From assembly GCA_963756605.1 (NCBI GenBank), contig CAVWOT010000019.1, positions 248,001 through 312,000 of the forward strand: a stretch of 64,000 bases of DNA, read 5' to 3'. Each line of letters starts with the position of its first letter. Positions within the stretch are counted from its first letter, which is position 1. Shown piece by piece: positions 20,504 to 29,600 of this stretch. A program made the position numbers and the translations under genes. The notes below the pieces were generated by a model, which was not told the DNA's origin, did no database searches, and saw nothing but the letters and a program-made list of their open reading frames with translations. The DNA is from Bog-159 sp963756605. Its GTDB lineage: Bacteria; Acidobacteriota; Terriglobia; Bryobacterales; Bryobacteraceae.

Positions 20504-21727
20504 TCATTGGGAAGGAGGCAGGCCCAGCGATAACCTGAAGATGGTTCCGTAGCCCTCGATGCCCCCATTGGCACCGCCATATCGGGTGGTCCCGTAAAGG
20601 CTGCCGTCGCTGTCCTGGATGAGCCCCCCATATGGCGATTTGCCGTCCGCGCATCCACTCTGGGAGCAGAAGGCGTATAGCGTGGTCAGCGTGCCGCCGG
20701 GGGTGATCCTGAAGATTGTGCCACCGCCGTGCCCGCCGCTCAGGCTCGTTGTTCCGTAGAAGCTGCCGTCACCGGCCTGGACGAGTGCGGCGTTCAGTTC
20801 CAAGCCATCTGCGCACGGCGGGCCCTCCGAGCAGAAGCGGTATACCGTGGTCAACGCGCCGCGAGGAGTCATCTTGAAAACGGTTCCATGGCTGGTCCCC
20901 AGGCCACGAGTTGTGCCGTAGAGGTTGCCGTCGCCAGCCTGGATGAGCCCATTAGGGTATCCGGCGCACCCGCTGTGGGAGCAGAACCTGTGCAGCGTAG
21001 TCAGCGCGCCGCTCGAAGTCATCTTGAAGATCGTACCGTAGCCGTTGCCACCGGAATCCGTCGTGCCGTAGAAGTCTCCATTGTTAGCCTGGACGAGGCC
21101 TGCAGACGGGCCTGCCCCGTCAGGGCAGCCAGTTTCGGTGCAGAAGCTGTGTAGCGTGCTCAGCACACCGCTCGGGGTGATCTTAAAAACGGTCCCGTAG
21201 CTGCGCACCCCGCCGTAAAACGTCGTCCCGTAAAAATTTCCGTCGGCGCCCTGGACCAGCCCGGCAGTCGGGTTTGCACCATCCGTGCACCCGCCCTGCG
21301 AACAAAAGTGGTGTAGCGTGGTCAGCACACCGTTTGCGGTGATCCTGAAGACGGTCCCATAGCTGGAGCGCACTTCACCCCCATACGTTGTCCCATAGAC
21401 ACTGCCGTCGCTGGCCTGGATGAGCGGTGCACTCGGATATGTGCCGTCCTTGCATGGCGCACCCTGGGAGCAGAAGGCGTATAGCGTGGTTAGCGCGCCG
21501 CTCGCGGAGATCTCGAAAATCGTGCCGTAGCCGGTTTTCCCGCTCGGCCCGCCTCGGAGTGTTGTCCCATAGAACTCACCGTTACCGGCTTGGACAAGCG
21601 CTGCTAAAGGATGTGCGCCGTCGGTGGCGTTGAATTCGTGCAGTGTGACAAGGTCGATCTGGGCGGTAGCCGCAGCGCTTGCGAGAAACACAAGAGCCGG
21701 AATCGCCACAACCGGACGTAAGGACAT
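20504..21727 (-). CDS. Secreted GloVer tandem-repeat protein, 7 repeats
   Basis: This 407-residue exported protein has a signal peptide ending near ATAQ, then seven repeats of about 50-55 residues. The repeat core is DGNFYGTTxxGG...YGTVFKIT, the 'GloVer' repeat. Most repeats also carry a paired Cys segment of the type FCSQxGC, which could form disulfides outside the cytoplasm. Seven units would suit a single seven-bladed beta-propeller (inference). No membrane anchor or sorting tail is visible. It starts 37 bp after the rplK stop with a strong GGAAGGAG site and no obvious terminator between, so read-through from the ribosomal operon is possible. Confidence 0.85.
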   Translation of the reverse strand: MSLRPVVAIPALVFLASAAATAQIDLVTLHEFNATDGAHPLAALVQAGNGEFYGTTLRGGPSGKTGYGTIFEISASGALTTLYAFCSQGAPCKDGTYPSAPLIQASDGSVYGTTYGGEVRSSYGTVFRITANGVLTTLHHFCSQGGCTDGANPTAGLVQGADGNFYGTTFYGGVRSYGTVFKITPSGVLSTLHSFCTETGCPDGAGPSAGLVQANNGDFYGTTDSGGNGYGTIFKMTSSGALTTLHRFCSHSGCAGYPNGLIQAGDGNLYGTTRGLGTSHGTVFKMTPRGALTTVYRFCSEGPPCADGLELNAALVQAGDGSFYGTTSLSGGHGGGTIFRITPGGTLTTLYAFCSQSGCADGKSPYGGLIQDSDGSLYGTTRYGGANGGIEGYGTIFRLSLGLPPSQ

Positions 21728-21764
21728 CTTTGCCGCTCCTTCCCGCCCGGTTGTTATACATCGG

Positions 21765-22196
21765 CTACGCTACTACGTCCACGCCCATGCTGCGGGCGGT
21801 GCCGCGCACCGAATTCATGGCGGCTTCCACCGTGAAGCAATTCAGGTCCGGCATCTTGATCTTGGCGATCTCTTCCACCTGCTTCTCGGTGATGACGCCG
21901 ACTTTGGTCTTGTGCGGCTCGGGCGACCCCTTGGCCAGGTTCACGGCGCGCTTGATCAGCACCGGCACGGGCGGGGTCTTGGTAATGAAGGTGAACGAGC
22001 GATCGGAGAAGATGGTGATCACCACCGGGATGATCAGCCCCTCCTGGTCCTTGCTGGACGTCTTGGCGTTGAACGCCTTGCAGAAATCCATGATGTTGAC
22101 GCCCTGCGGGCCGAGCGCCGTGCCCACGGGCGGGGCCGGCGTCGCTTTGCCGGCGGGGATCTGCAGCTTTACCGAACCGGTAACTTTCTTTGCCAT
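21765..22196 (-). CDS. rplK: 50S ribosomal protein L11
   Basis: This 143-residue protein is a full-length L11: KLQIPAGKATPAPPVGTALGPQGVNIMDFCKAFN at the N-terminus and the C-terminal rRNA-binding domain with AMNSVRGTARSMGV. It binds 23S rRNA at the GTPase centre. It follows nusG by 30 bp in the usual secE-nusG-rplK order. The usual next gene, rplA, is missing here; a GloVer gene takes that place. Confidence 0.96.
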   Translation of the reverse strand: MAKKVTGSVKLQIPAGKATPAPPVGTALGPQGVNIMDFCKAFNAKTSSKDQEGLIIPVVITIFSDRSFTFITKTPPVPVLIKRAVNLAKGSPEPHKTKVGVITEKQVEEIAKIKMPDLNCFTVEAAMNSVRGTARSMGVDVVA

Positions 22197-22226
22197 CTGA
22201 GAATCCTTGCGATCGTTATTCTTCTT

Positions 22227-22979
22227 CTACTCTTTTTCGACTTGGAGGAATTCAAGTTCCACCGGCGTGGCGCGGCCGAAGATCATCACCATCACGCGCA
22301 ACGTGCCGCGATCGGCATTCACCTCGTCCACCTTGCCGCGGAAATTGGCGAACGGACCATCCACGATGCGCACGCCATCGTTCCTCTCGTAAGTCGTCTT
22401 GGGCCGCGGTCGCTCGGCTGACGTAGTCTGTCGGTACAGGATGGAATTGACTTCATCGGCGCTCAGCGGAACCGGCTGCGTGCCGCCGCCGACGAATCCG
22501 GTGACGCGCGGCGTAGCCTTCACGGCATGCCACAACTCGTCATTCATTTCCATTTCCACCAGCACGTAGCCGGGATACACCAGTCGCTTGCTGGTCACCT
22601 TTTTGCCGCCGCGCAACTCCACCACTTCCTCAGTGGGAATCAGCACCTGCCCGATCTTATCGGCGAAGCCGAACGCCTGCGAGCGGCTGCGCAGCGATTC
22701 GGCCACCTTCTGCTCAAACCCGGAATAGGTGTGAATGATGAACCACTTTTTTGGAGAGGAGTCATCGTAAGCGGCAGCGGCAGGTTCTTCCACCGGTGCA
22801 GCAGCCGGCTCTTCCTCAGGCTCGGCCGCGGCCTGTGCGGAGGGTACGGCTTCGTCATCGCCGGGGCCTTCGGCGGCAACGTCGCCCGCAACTTGGCCCG
22901 CAACTTCGCCCTCGTTTTCGGCTAGCTCAGCGCTCTCCTGCTCGTCTTCATCCACGGAATATATTTTCTCTTCATCCAT
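22227..22979 (-). CDS. nusG: Transcription termination/antitermination factor NusG with acidic N-terminal extension
   Basis: The protein has 250 residues against about 180 in typical NusG. The canonical NGN domain starts only at about residue 77 (KKWFIIHTYSGFEQKV) and has VYPGYVLVEMEM. The KOW domain (DGPFANFRGKVDEVN) is C-terminal. Residues 1-76 are low-complexity: 25 Asp/Glu, one Lys, many Ala and Pro. The start at 22979 is supported by the close spacing to secE (4 bp). NusG links RNA polymerase with Rho or the ribosome; the acidic arm could add a new contact or act as a linker. Confidence 0.93.
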   Translation of the reverse strand: MDEEKIYSVDEDEQESAELAENEGEVAGQVAGDVAAEGPGDDEAVPSAQAAAEPEEEPAAAPVEEPAAAAYDDSSPKKWFIIHTYSGFEQKVAESLRSRSQAFGFADKIGQVLIPTEEVVELRGGKKVTSKRLVYPGYVLVEMEMNDELWHAVKATPRVTGFVGGGTQPVPLSADEVNSILYRQTTSAERPRPKTTYERNDGVRIVDGPFANFRGKVDEVNADRGTLRVMVMIFGRATPVELEFLQVEKE

Positions 22980-22983
22980 ACAG

Positions 22984-23220
22984 CTACTTCGATAATGCCT
23001 TGTACATGCGCGTCACGCTGTCGTTTAACAGCGCATCGACCACCGCGAAGAAGGCCGCAAACGCGAACACAGTGAAGATTACCACCACGGTGGTGCCTTC
23101 CACCTGCTTGCGGTTGGGCCAGGTCACGCGTTTCATTTCGAGCTTCAGCTCGTTGAAATAATCGCGCGTTCGCGTGGGCCAACTCGTTACGCTTTCCAGA
23201 AAATTGCCGCTAGCTTCCAT
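22984..23220 (-). CDS. secE: Preprotein translocase subunit SecE
   Basis: This 78-residue single-span SecE has the conserved cytoplasmic amphipathic helix and hinge (ELKLEMKRVTWPNRKQVEGTT) followed by one membrane helix (VVVIFTVFAFAAFFAVVDALL). It clamps SecY in the Sec translocon. It lies between tRNA-Trp and nusG, the standard context, with 4 bp to nusG. Confidence 0.93.
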   Translation of the reverse strand: MEASGNFLESVTSWPTRTRDYFNELKLEMKRVTWPNRKQVEGTTVVVIFTVFAFAAFFAVVDALLNDSVTRMYKALSK

Positions 23221-23272
23221 GCTGCCTCCATGCTGCCTCGATTCCCCGCTATAGCCTCGGTAAAAATTGGAT

Positions 23273-23347
23273 TGGCAGGGGCGGAGGGATTCGAACCCCC
23301 ACTCGCGGTTTTGGAGACCGCTGGTCTGCCGTTAAACCTACGCCCCT
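23273..23347 (-). tRNA. tRNA-Trp (CCA)
   Basis: A cloverleaf folds on the minus strand with acceptor stem AGGGGCG/CGCCCCT, anticodon loop CTCCAAA (anticodon CCA), T-loop GTTCGAATC and discriminator G. The 3' CCA is encoded. It sits between rpmG and secE, as in many bacteria. Confidence 0.95.
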
Positions 23348-23393
23348 AGCGACCACTGCCCGGCGGGACATGCCTGGCCTTTCCTTCTTAATC

Positions 23394-23546
23394 TTACTTG
23401 ATTTCCTTGTGCGGCTGGTGCTTCCGGCAATACGGACAGAATTTCTTCATCTCCAGCCGCTCCGTAGTGGTCTTCTTGTTCTTAGTGCCGGAATAATTCC
23501 GGTTCTTACATTCCGTGCATTGAAAAGTGATGATCTCGCGCGCCAT
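23394..23546 (-). CDS. rpmG: 50S ribosomal protein L33
   Basis: This 50-residue L33 reads MAREIITFQCTECKNRNYSG and on to EMKKFCPYCRKHQPHKEIK. It keeps both CxxC pairs (CTEC and CPYC), so it is the zinc-binding type. It lies 12 bp after tuf and ahead of tRNA-Trp. Confidence 0.94.
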   Translation of the reverse strand: MAREIITFQCTECKNRNYSGTKNKKTTTERLEMKKFCPYCRKHQPHKEIK

Positions 23547-23558
23547 TTTCGTTATCCT

Positions 23559-24746
<1,188 letters not shown>

Positions 24747-24784
24747 AGCACTCTCTTTTAAGAGGGATTCCAACAGAAAAACGC

Positions 24785-24860
<76 letters not shown>

Positions 24861-24890
24861 CCAAAACCTTATACCGCGCGTCGTCGAATC

Positions 24891-24979
24891 TGGTGGACGG
24901 GGGAGGATTCGAACCTCCGTAGCCCGCAAGGGGCGACAGATTTACAGTCTGTTGCCATTAGCCGCTCGGCCACCCGTCC
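24891..24979 (-). tRNA. tRNA-Tyr (GTA)
   Basis: This is a class II tRNA on the minus strand with acceptor GGACGGG/CCCGTCC, anticodon GTA in CTGTAAATC, a long variable arm and an encoded CCA. It heads the tRNA-tuf cluster. The tRNA-Gly often found between Tyr and Thr is absent. Confidence 0.95.
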
Positions 24980-25029
24980 AGATTGCGGCGACGCACCTCT
25001 GCTGCCCGCGTCCCGCCGGTGAAAGAACC

Positions 25030-25035
25030 AGTGTA
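25030..25035 (-). promoter_or_regulatory. Possible extended -10 for the tRNA-tuf operon
   Basis: On the minus strand TGGTACACT gives an extended -10 (TG-N-TACACT) about 50 nt before tRNA-Tyr. No good -35 is seen, so this is a weak call. Confidence 0.3.
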
Positions 25036-25090
25036 CCAAACTCCGGCGTGCGTGCGTGCAGTCGGCTCGTGCAGTTGGCTATGGAGTGGG

Positions 25091-27292
25091 TCAGTTCGAC
25101 GGCGTAGCAAGCTCGATCTTGAATACTACCCCGTTGCCGCCGTTCCCACCGGCGGTGGTTGTGCCGTAGAGGTTGCCGGCGGGGTCGAGGGTTAAGCCGG
25201 ACGAGGGGAAATCTCCATCGGCGCCCCCCGTGAAGTAGTGGAGTATCGTGAAATTGCCGGTGGCGTCCAGTTCGTATACGGAGCCGGAACCGTTGCCGCC
25301 AGTGCCGTATAGGTTGCCTCCCGCGTCGCGCACCACACCACAATTGCATCCCGCCTCGAACGGGAGATTGTAGAGCTCCATAAACGTACCGGCCGCATCC
25401 AATTCGTACAGATAGTAGCCGGCAACGCCGTAGAAGTTGCCGGCCGAATCGCGGACTATACCGGTAGAAGGTACGCTCTCTGTGAAGCTGTACAAGACCG
25501 TCTCCTGGCCGGAGACGTCCACCTCGAACAACGTGCCCGCCTCCCCCATGCCGCCGCTGTCCGTCGTACCGTACAAGTTACCCTCCGCATCGCGGACCAC
25601 CCCGCCAAAGGGATAGCACCCGTCAGAAGCTCCCGTGAAACCGTACAGCACGGTGTAATTCCCAGCGGCATCCAGCTTGTACACCGAACTGCCAATGCAG
25701 TTTCTGTCGCCCCCGGTAGTCCCGTAAAGATTGCCAGCCGAATCGCGGATCACACCTGACGATGGATATATTTCACCTGTGCCTGTGAATCTGTGCAGCA
25801 CCGTATAAGTACCTGCCGCGTCGAGTTTGAAAACGACTCCGCCGGGTTTGAGGGGGGCGCCGGCAGTCCCGTAGAGGTTGCCTGCCGCATCCCGGATGAC
25901 ACCATAATAGGGCTGGCCGCCGCCGTTGCCACCCGTGAACCGGTGCAGCACGGAATAGACCCCGTTCGCGGCGATTTTGAATATGACTCCCTGGTCGGAC
26001 CCGCCGCCGAATGTCGCGGTTCCGAACAGGTTTCCCGCCTCATCGCGGATTACACCGCCGGAGGGGTCTATCCCGTCCGTAGCATCGGTGAAACTACACA
26101 GCACGGTCTCCTTGCCCGTTGTGTCCCACTTGTACACAATGCCGTTGCCGAAGTCCTGGTGGGCCCCTCCATAGATAGTGGTTCCGTACAGATTTCCCGC
26201 CGCATCGCGGATTACACCCGAGTAAGGGTTCGAACCGTTCGCGCCCCCGGTGAAGTCGAACCGCGAAACCAAATGGCTGGCTGGATCCAGCTTGAAGACG
26301 AAACCATAGCCATAGTTGTTTAAGTCACTGTAAGTCCCGTAAAGGTTGCCGGACGAATCCAGGATCACGCCACTGTCGGCCGATCCGAAGGAACCGGGGA
26401 AGTCGTAGATCACGTTCTCGTGGCCCGTCGCATCCAGCCTGAATACCACGCCTCCCCCATCCACGCCTCCCAATTGGGTAGTTCCAAAAAGATTGCCGCC
26501 GGGGTCGAGGGCTAAGCCCGCACCGGGCCAACCGCCGTCGTTCTTGCCGGAAAACCAGTGCAGCACAGTTTCGCGGCCCGCGGCATCCAGCTTGAAAACA
26601 ACGCCATCGCCAAAGGCGGCGCGCTGGTTGCCGCCATTGAGGGTCGTGCCGTAAAGGTTGCCGGCCGGATCGAGGACCAAACCTGCGAGCGGCGTACACC
26701 CGTCGGCGCCGCCCGTGAAGGTGTATAGCACGGTTTCATGGTGGGCCGCGTCGATTTTGAAGACGGTGCCCGCGTTCGCGCTGCCCCCTGCCGAAGTGGT
26801 CCCATAAAGATTGCCGTCCGCATCGAAGATCAGGCCGGCTTTGGGGTTGGCGCCGTCCGTTCCTCCCAGGAAGCTATACAGCACGGTTTCCTGGCCGCCG
26901 GCGTCCAGCTCATACACCACGCCGACGTTCGCAGCGCCACCCTGGTAAGTGGTTCCGTAGAGGTTGCCGGCCGCGTCGAAGATCACGCTCGCATACGGGA
27001 CCGCTCCGTCCGCCCCGCCTGTAAAGTTGTAGAGGACGGTCTCCTGCCGCGCTGTGTCCAGTTTGAAAATGACGCCCAGGCCCGCCGTGCCGCCCGCGGA
27101 AGTGGTGCCGTAAAAGTTGCCGGCCGCGTCTGCGATGATTCCGGCATAGGGGTTCGCCCCGCGCAAACCTCCAAAATTGTGCAGCACGGTTTCGGTGGCA
27201 GGCGAAGTCTGCGCCCGAGCCGGCGGGAGGCTGATTGCTGATAGTGCGCTGGCGATGAGCAGGCAGTGGGAAAACGCGGTGATGTTGGACAT
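25091..27292 (-). CDS. Secreted GloVer tandem-repeat protein, 14 repeats
   Basis: This 733-residue exported protein has a signal peptide to about residue 27 (LPPARA) and then 14 repeats of about 50 residues. The consensus is ETVLYxFTGGxDGxxP, GVIRDAAGNLYGTT, GG..GVVFKLDAAG. Fourteen units would equal two seven-bladed propellers (inference). Unlike the 407-residue paralogue it lacks the paired Cys in each repeat. The end NGVVFKIELATPSN carries no visible anchor. Function is unknown; adhesion or extracellular binding is a guess. Confidence 0.85.
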   Translation of the reverse strand: MSNITAFSHCLLIASALSAISLPPARAQTSPATETVLHNFGGLRGANPYAGIIADAAGNFYGTTSAGGTAGLGVIFKLDTARQETVLYNFTGGADGAVPYASVIFDAAGNLYGTTYQGGAANVGVVYELDAGGQETVLYSFLGGTDGANPKAGLIFDADGNLYGTTSAGGSANAGTVFKIDAAHHETVLYTFTGGADGCTPLAGLVLDPAGNLYGTTLNGGNQRAAFGDGVVFKLDAAGRETVLHWFSGKNDGGWPGAGLALDPGGNLFGTTQLGGVDGGGVVFRLDATGHENVIYDFPGSFGSADSGVILDSSGNLYGTYSDLNNYGYGFVFKLDPASHLVSRFDFTGGANGSNPYSGVIRDAAGNLYGTTIYGGAHQDFGNGIVYKWDTTGKETVLCSFTDATDGIDPSGGVIRDEAGNLFGTATFGGGSDQGVIFKIAANGVYSVLHRFTGGNGGGQPYYGVIRDAAGNLYGTAGAPLKPGGVVFKLDAAGTYTVLHRFTGTGEIYPSSGVIRDSAGNLYGTTGGDRNCIGSSVYKLDAAGNYTVLYGFTGASDGCYPFGGVVRDAEGNLYGTTDSGGMGEAGTLFEVDVSGQETVLYSFTESVPSTGIVRDSAGNFYGVAGYYLYELDAAGTFMELYNLPFEAGCNCGVVRDAGGNLYGTGGNGSGSVYELDATGNFTILHYFTGGADGDFPSSGLTLDPAGNLYGTTTAGGNGGNGVVFKIELATPSN

Positions 27293-27400
27293 TTTTCAAA
27301 ATTCCGAATGGCGAGGATTGTACAACGGTTTGGCGGGGACGAACCGCGATTGTTGCAATTTGCGGTACTGGGCTGGGAGCCCGCGCCCCGTCGCGCGCGG

Positions 27401-27553
27401 TTAGGCCACGTCGATCTCGATGGCTTTCGTCATCCGGTTTCGGGTTTCCTCGATCGTCCGCCCCGTGGCTATACAGCCGGGTAGGTCTTGGCGCATACGC
27501 CCCATAGCCGGTCGTCGATTTTCAAACAGAACCAGGTATTTGCTCGTGGCCAA
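27401..27553 (-). pseudogene. HicB-like antitoxin remnant
   Basis: About 50 residues from a possible TTG start show the HicB N-terminal fold: SKYLVLFENRRP, then RQDLPGCIATGRTIEETRNRMTKAI. The DLPGCIATG segment is the family hallmark. The protein stops right after the first helix, so the usual C-terminal HTH or RHH part is missing, and no HicA toxin is found in the 170 bp toward the transposase. The longer frame to 27694 has no homology that I recognise. Confidence 0.55.
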
Positions 27554-27678
27554 CCCGCCTGTCTCATTGTAGACTTCAAGGCTTTCGGTGGCACCTCGTC
27601 TGGAATCCTCAGAGCCTAGACGTCCGGGCATGCGCCGATCCGCCTGTCGCTTTGACGGATAGCAGCGCGGTCCGGACT

Positions 27679-27696
27679 GTGGGCTGAAGCCCACAG
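27679..27696. repeat. GGGCTGAAGCCC-type palindrome
   Basis: TGTGGGCTGAAGCCCACA is a perfect arm pair around TGAA. The same core is found at 55278 and, in reverse, at 60921. Confidence 0.6.
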
Positions 27697-27727
27697 CAGC
27701 ACGCTCTCCAGAAACCCACTGCCGCGA

Positions 27728-29242
27728 CTACGTAGCTTCAGTGATTTGCAGGCCAAGTTCCGCAGCCTTCCTCTGCAGCATCCGTAACTGAATCTGTCGA
27801 TACTTCTGTTCGTAGAATTCCTTGCCTTTGTCTACGTAAGCCTCCTTGAACTTCAGCATGCGGTATATGATCCGGCCCAACCTGTTGCCCATCGCCTTTT
27901 TTGCCTTGGGCGTACCCAACTTGGTCCGCAGCCGCCGGTATTGCGATCCCAGGTAGCTGTCGCTGCGCAGCAAGCTGGTGGCGGCTTGTTGCAGTGCCAA
28001 GCCTACCCGATGGCGCTTTTTCTTCTTCTCCCGCCCCACCACTTTGCCTCCGCTGATCTTGTTGTTGGGTGCCAGATCCACGTACGACACGAATTGGGCT
28101 GCGGTTTCGAACCGGTCCATCTGGTCACCCAATTCCGACACCACCGTCTGCGCGGTCAGCACGTTGATGCCATCGATGGCCGTCAGATCCACCCCGGTCG
28201 CCTGGTCACCCAATTCCGACACCACCGTCTGCGCGGTCAGCACGTTGATGCCATCGATGGCCGTCAGATCCACCCCGCTCGCCCGGAATAGTTCGCTGCG
28301 CAGATCCAAGCACTTCGGTACGTTGCCACGCGGCCGCTTCTCCCGCGGGCAGGGCGGCAGGTTTTTCGGGTTGGCTTTGGATTCCATGGTTTGGTAGTGC
28401 GCTTCCAATTGCTGGTCGCATTCCCCGATCTTTTTCTGGAAGGTCTGGTAGGTCTCGCACTCCTGCCGCAGGATAAACAGCAATTCCTTCCGCCAGTTGC
28501 CTTCCCGGCTCCGCATCACCTCCTCTTTACTGGCCTTCACCCCGGGGTCCCGCAACTGCGCCAATACCCGCACGTCGCGTTCCCCCTCCAGTATCGCGCC
28601 CAGGATAGCCTGCCCGGTGGCGCCACTGATATCGCTGATCACATTGGCTAACTGCACGTTCATTTGTGTCAGAGCTTTCTGCATACGTTGAATGCACCGC
28701 GCCGCATCCGCCACATGCTGCTGCCGCTGCCGCCCATACGCGCGCATCTGCAGGATCTCTTCCGCCGGCCGGAAGGAGTTGTGTAACAAGCCGTAGACGT
28801 GCAGCTGCAACAGCCATTGACATTCCTGGATGTCGCTCTTGCGCCCCGGCAGATTCTTAGTGTCCCGGGCGTTGACCACAAATACCCGGATACCGCGCTC
28901 AGCCAGAATGTCAGCCAGGGGAATCCAGTACACTCCGGTCGATTGCATGGCCACCGTCTGGATGCCTAGCTTTTCCAGCCAGTCCGCCAGGGCCACCAGA
29001 TCCGCGGTAAAACACCCGAACACTCGCACTGGCTCCGCGTCCAGGTGCGGCGGCACGGCCACCCAATGTTCGCTATTGCCGACATCGATGCCGGCGGCCA
29101 TGGGGTGCACCACCTCCAGTCCCAGCTTCCAATCTTGCGGCTTCAGCGGCACACGGTTCTTTGATTTCTTTTGCCGGGAACTTTTAAACTGGGAGGAAAA
29201 ACGCGGGCTGGACTGCTTCGCGGTACTCTTCGTTTTGGCCAT
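27728..29242 (-). CDS. IS110-family transposase with duplicated Transposase_20 segment
   Basis: This 504-residue protein has an N-terminal RuvC-like DEDD_Tnp_IS110 domain (GIDVGNSEHWVAV, QSTGVYWIPL, RKSDIQECQW) and a C-terminal Transposase_20 domain with the Ser-containing segment. The aligned acidic positions are D53, Q100 (usually Glu), D137 and E140 (usually Asp). Residues about 321-374 hold a 27-residue block, GVDLTAIDGINVLTAQTVV and on, twice in tandem. The start at 29242 follows a basic N-terminus; the frame stays open to 29689 but that part is not coding. A Ser nucleophile and a bridge RNA guide IS110 recombination in studied members. Confidence 0.88.
   Translation of the reverse strand: MAKTKSTAKQSSPRFSSQFKSSRQKKSKNRVPLKPQDWKLGLEVVHPMAAGIDVGNSEHWVAVPPHLDAEPVRVFGCFTADLVALADWLEKLGIQTVAMQSTGVYWIPLADILAERGIRVFVVNARDTKNLPGRKSDIQECQWLLQLHVYGLLHNSFRPAEEILQMRAYGRQRQQHVADAARCIQRMQKALTQMNVQLANVISDISGATGQAILGAILEGERDVRVLAQLRDPGVKASKEEVMRSREGNWRKELLFILRQECETYQTFQKKIGECDQQLEAHYQTMESKANPKNLPPCPREKRPRGNVPKCLDLRSELFRASGVDLTAIDGINVLTAQTVVSELGDQATGVDLTAIDGINVLTAQTVVSELGDQMDRFETAAQFVSYVDLAPNNKISGGKVVGREKKKKRHRVGLALQQAATSLLRSDSYLGSQYRRLRTKLGTPKAKKAMGNRLGRIIYRMLKFKEAYVDKGKEFYEQKYRQIQLRMLQRKAAELGLQITEAT
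28121..28282. repeat. 81-bp tandem duplication inside the transposase gene
   Basis: Copies at 28121-28201 and 28202-28282 are identical at 80 of 81 bases (GGTCGC against GCTCGC near the end). The unit is a multiple of three and keeps the frame, adding 27 residues. The near-identity points to a recent event or an assembly artefact. Confidence 0.92.
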
Positions 29243-29600
29243 AGGCTCCTGCCTGGGTGTGGAATTCGGCGCACCTCGGCCCGGTCGCGAATGGTTTGAG
29301 AGTCTCTCCAACGGGGTCCTGCCGTAGATGGAAACCGACGGCACGCCGCCAAACAGCTGATCGCCAATGACCGGAGTCATGCTGAAGCGCGGGCATAGTA
29401 ACACCCAAAATGTAGTCGGCCTTAACTGCCGAGCTGCGCCTTCTGGCATTATGCCGCAACTCTGGCCCGGTTTCCGAGACTGCTGACGGCCCGCAGGGCC
29501 GCTGGTGCTGAAGCCCGCGCCACATGACCGGCCCCACGATGCGGTAGAATCACGGTATCCGGACCTGTTGCGCCACTGACTAGCAGATCCGAATATCCCG
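29243..29600. other. Gene-free region between IS110 transposase and the methionine gene
   Basis: No protein with recognisable features is seen on either strand. It holds GC-rich dyads such as GACGGCCCGCAGGGCCGC near 29485 and GCTGAAGCCCGCGC near 29507. Part of it should be the IS110 left end. Confidence 0.5.

Larger units (their letters stand above)
27728..29560 (-). mobile_element. IS110-family insertion sequence, ends not resolved
   Basis: The transposase and its long 5' non-coding flank define the element. IS110 elements lack terminal inverted repeats, so borders cannot be set from one copy; the right limit here is a guess. The 29243-29600 stretch has no gene. In the IS110 subgroup the bridge RNA is encoded in this upstream flank. 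Confidence 0.45.

Noticed and set aside
24861..24890. Missing tRNA-Gly between tRNA-Tyr and tRNA-Thr
   Set aside because: The gap is only 30 bp and nothing is left of a tRNA; clusters without tRNA-Gly here are not rare enough to report as a finding.
27554..27694. HicA toxin upstream of the HicB remnant
   Set aside because: None of the frames shows the HicA core (GSHHxxxH-type motif), so no toxin is called.
28121..28282. CRISPR-like direct repeat
   Set aside because: Two adjacent 81-bp units without spacers, inside a coding frame; not a CRISPR array.
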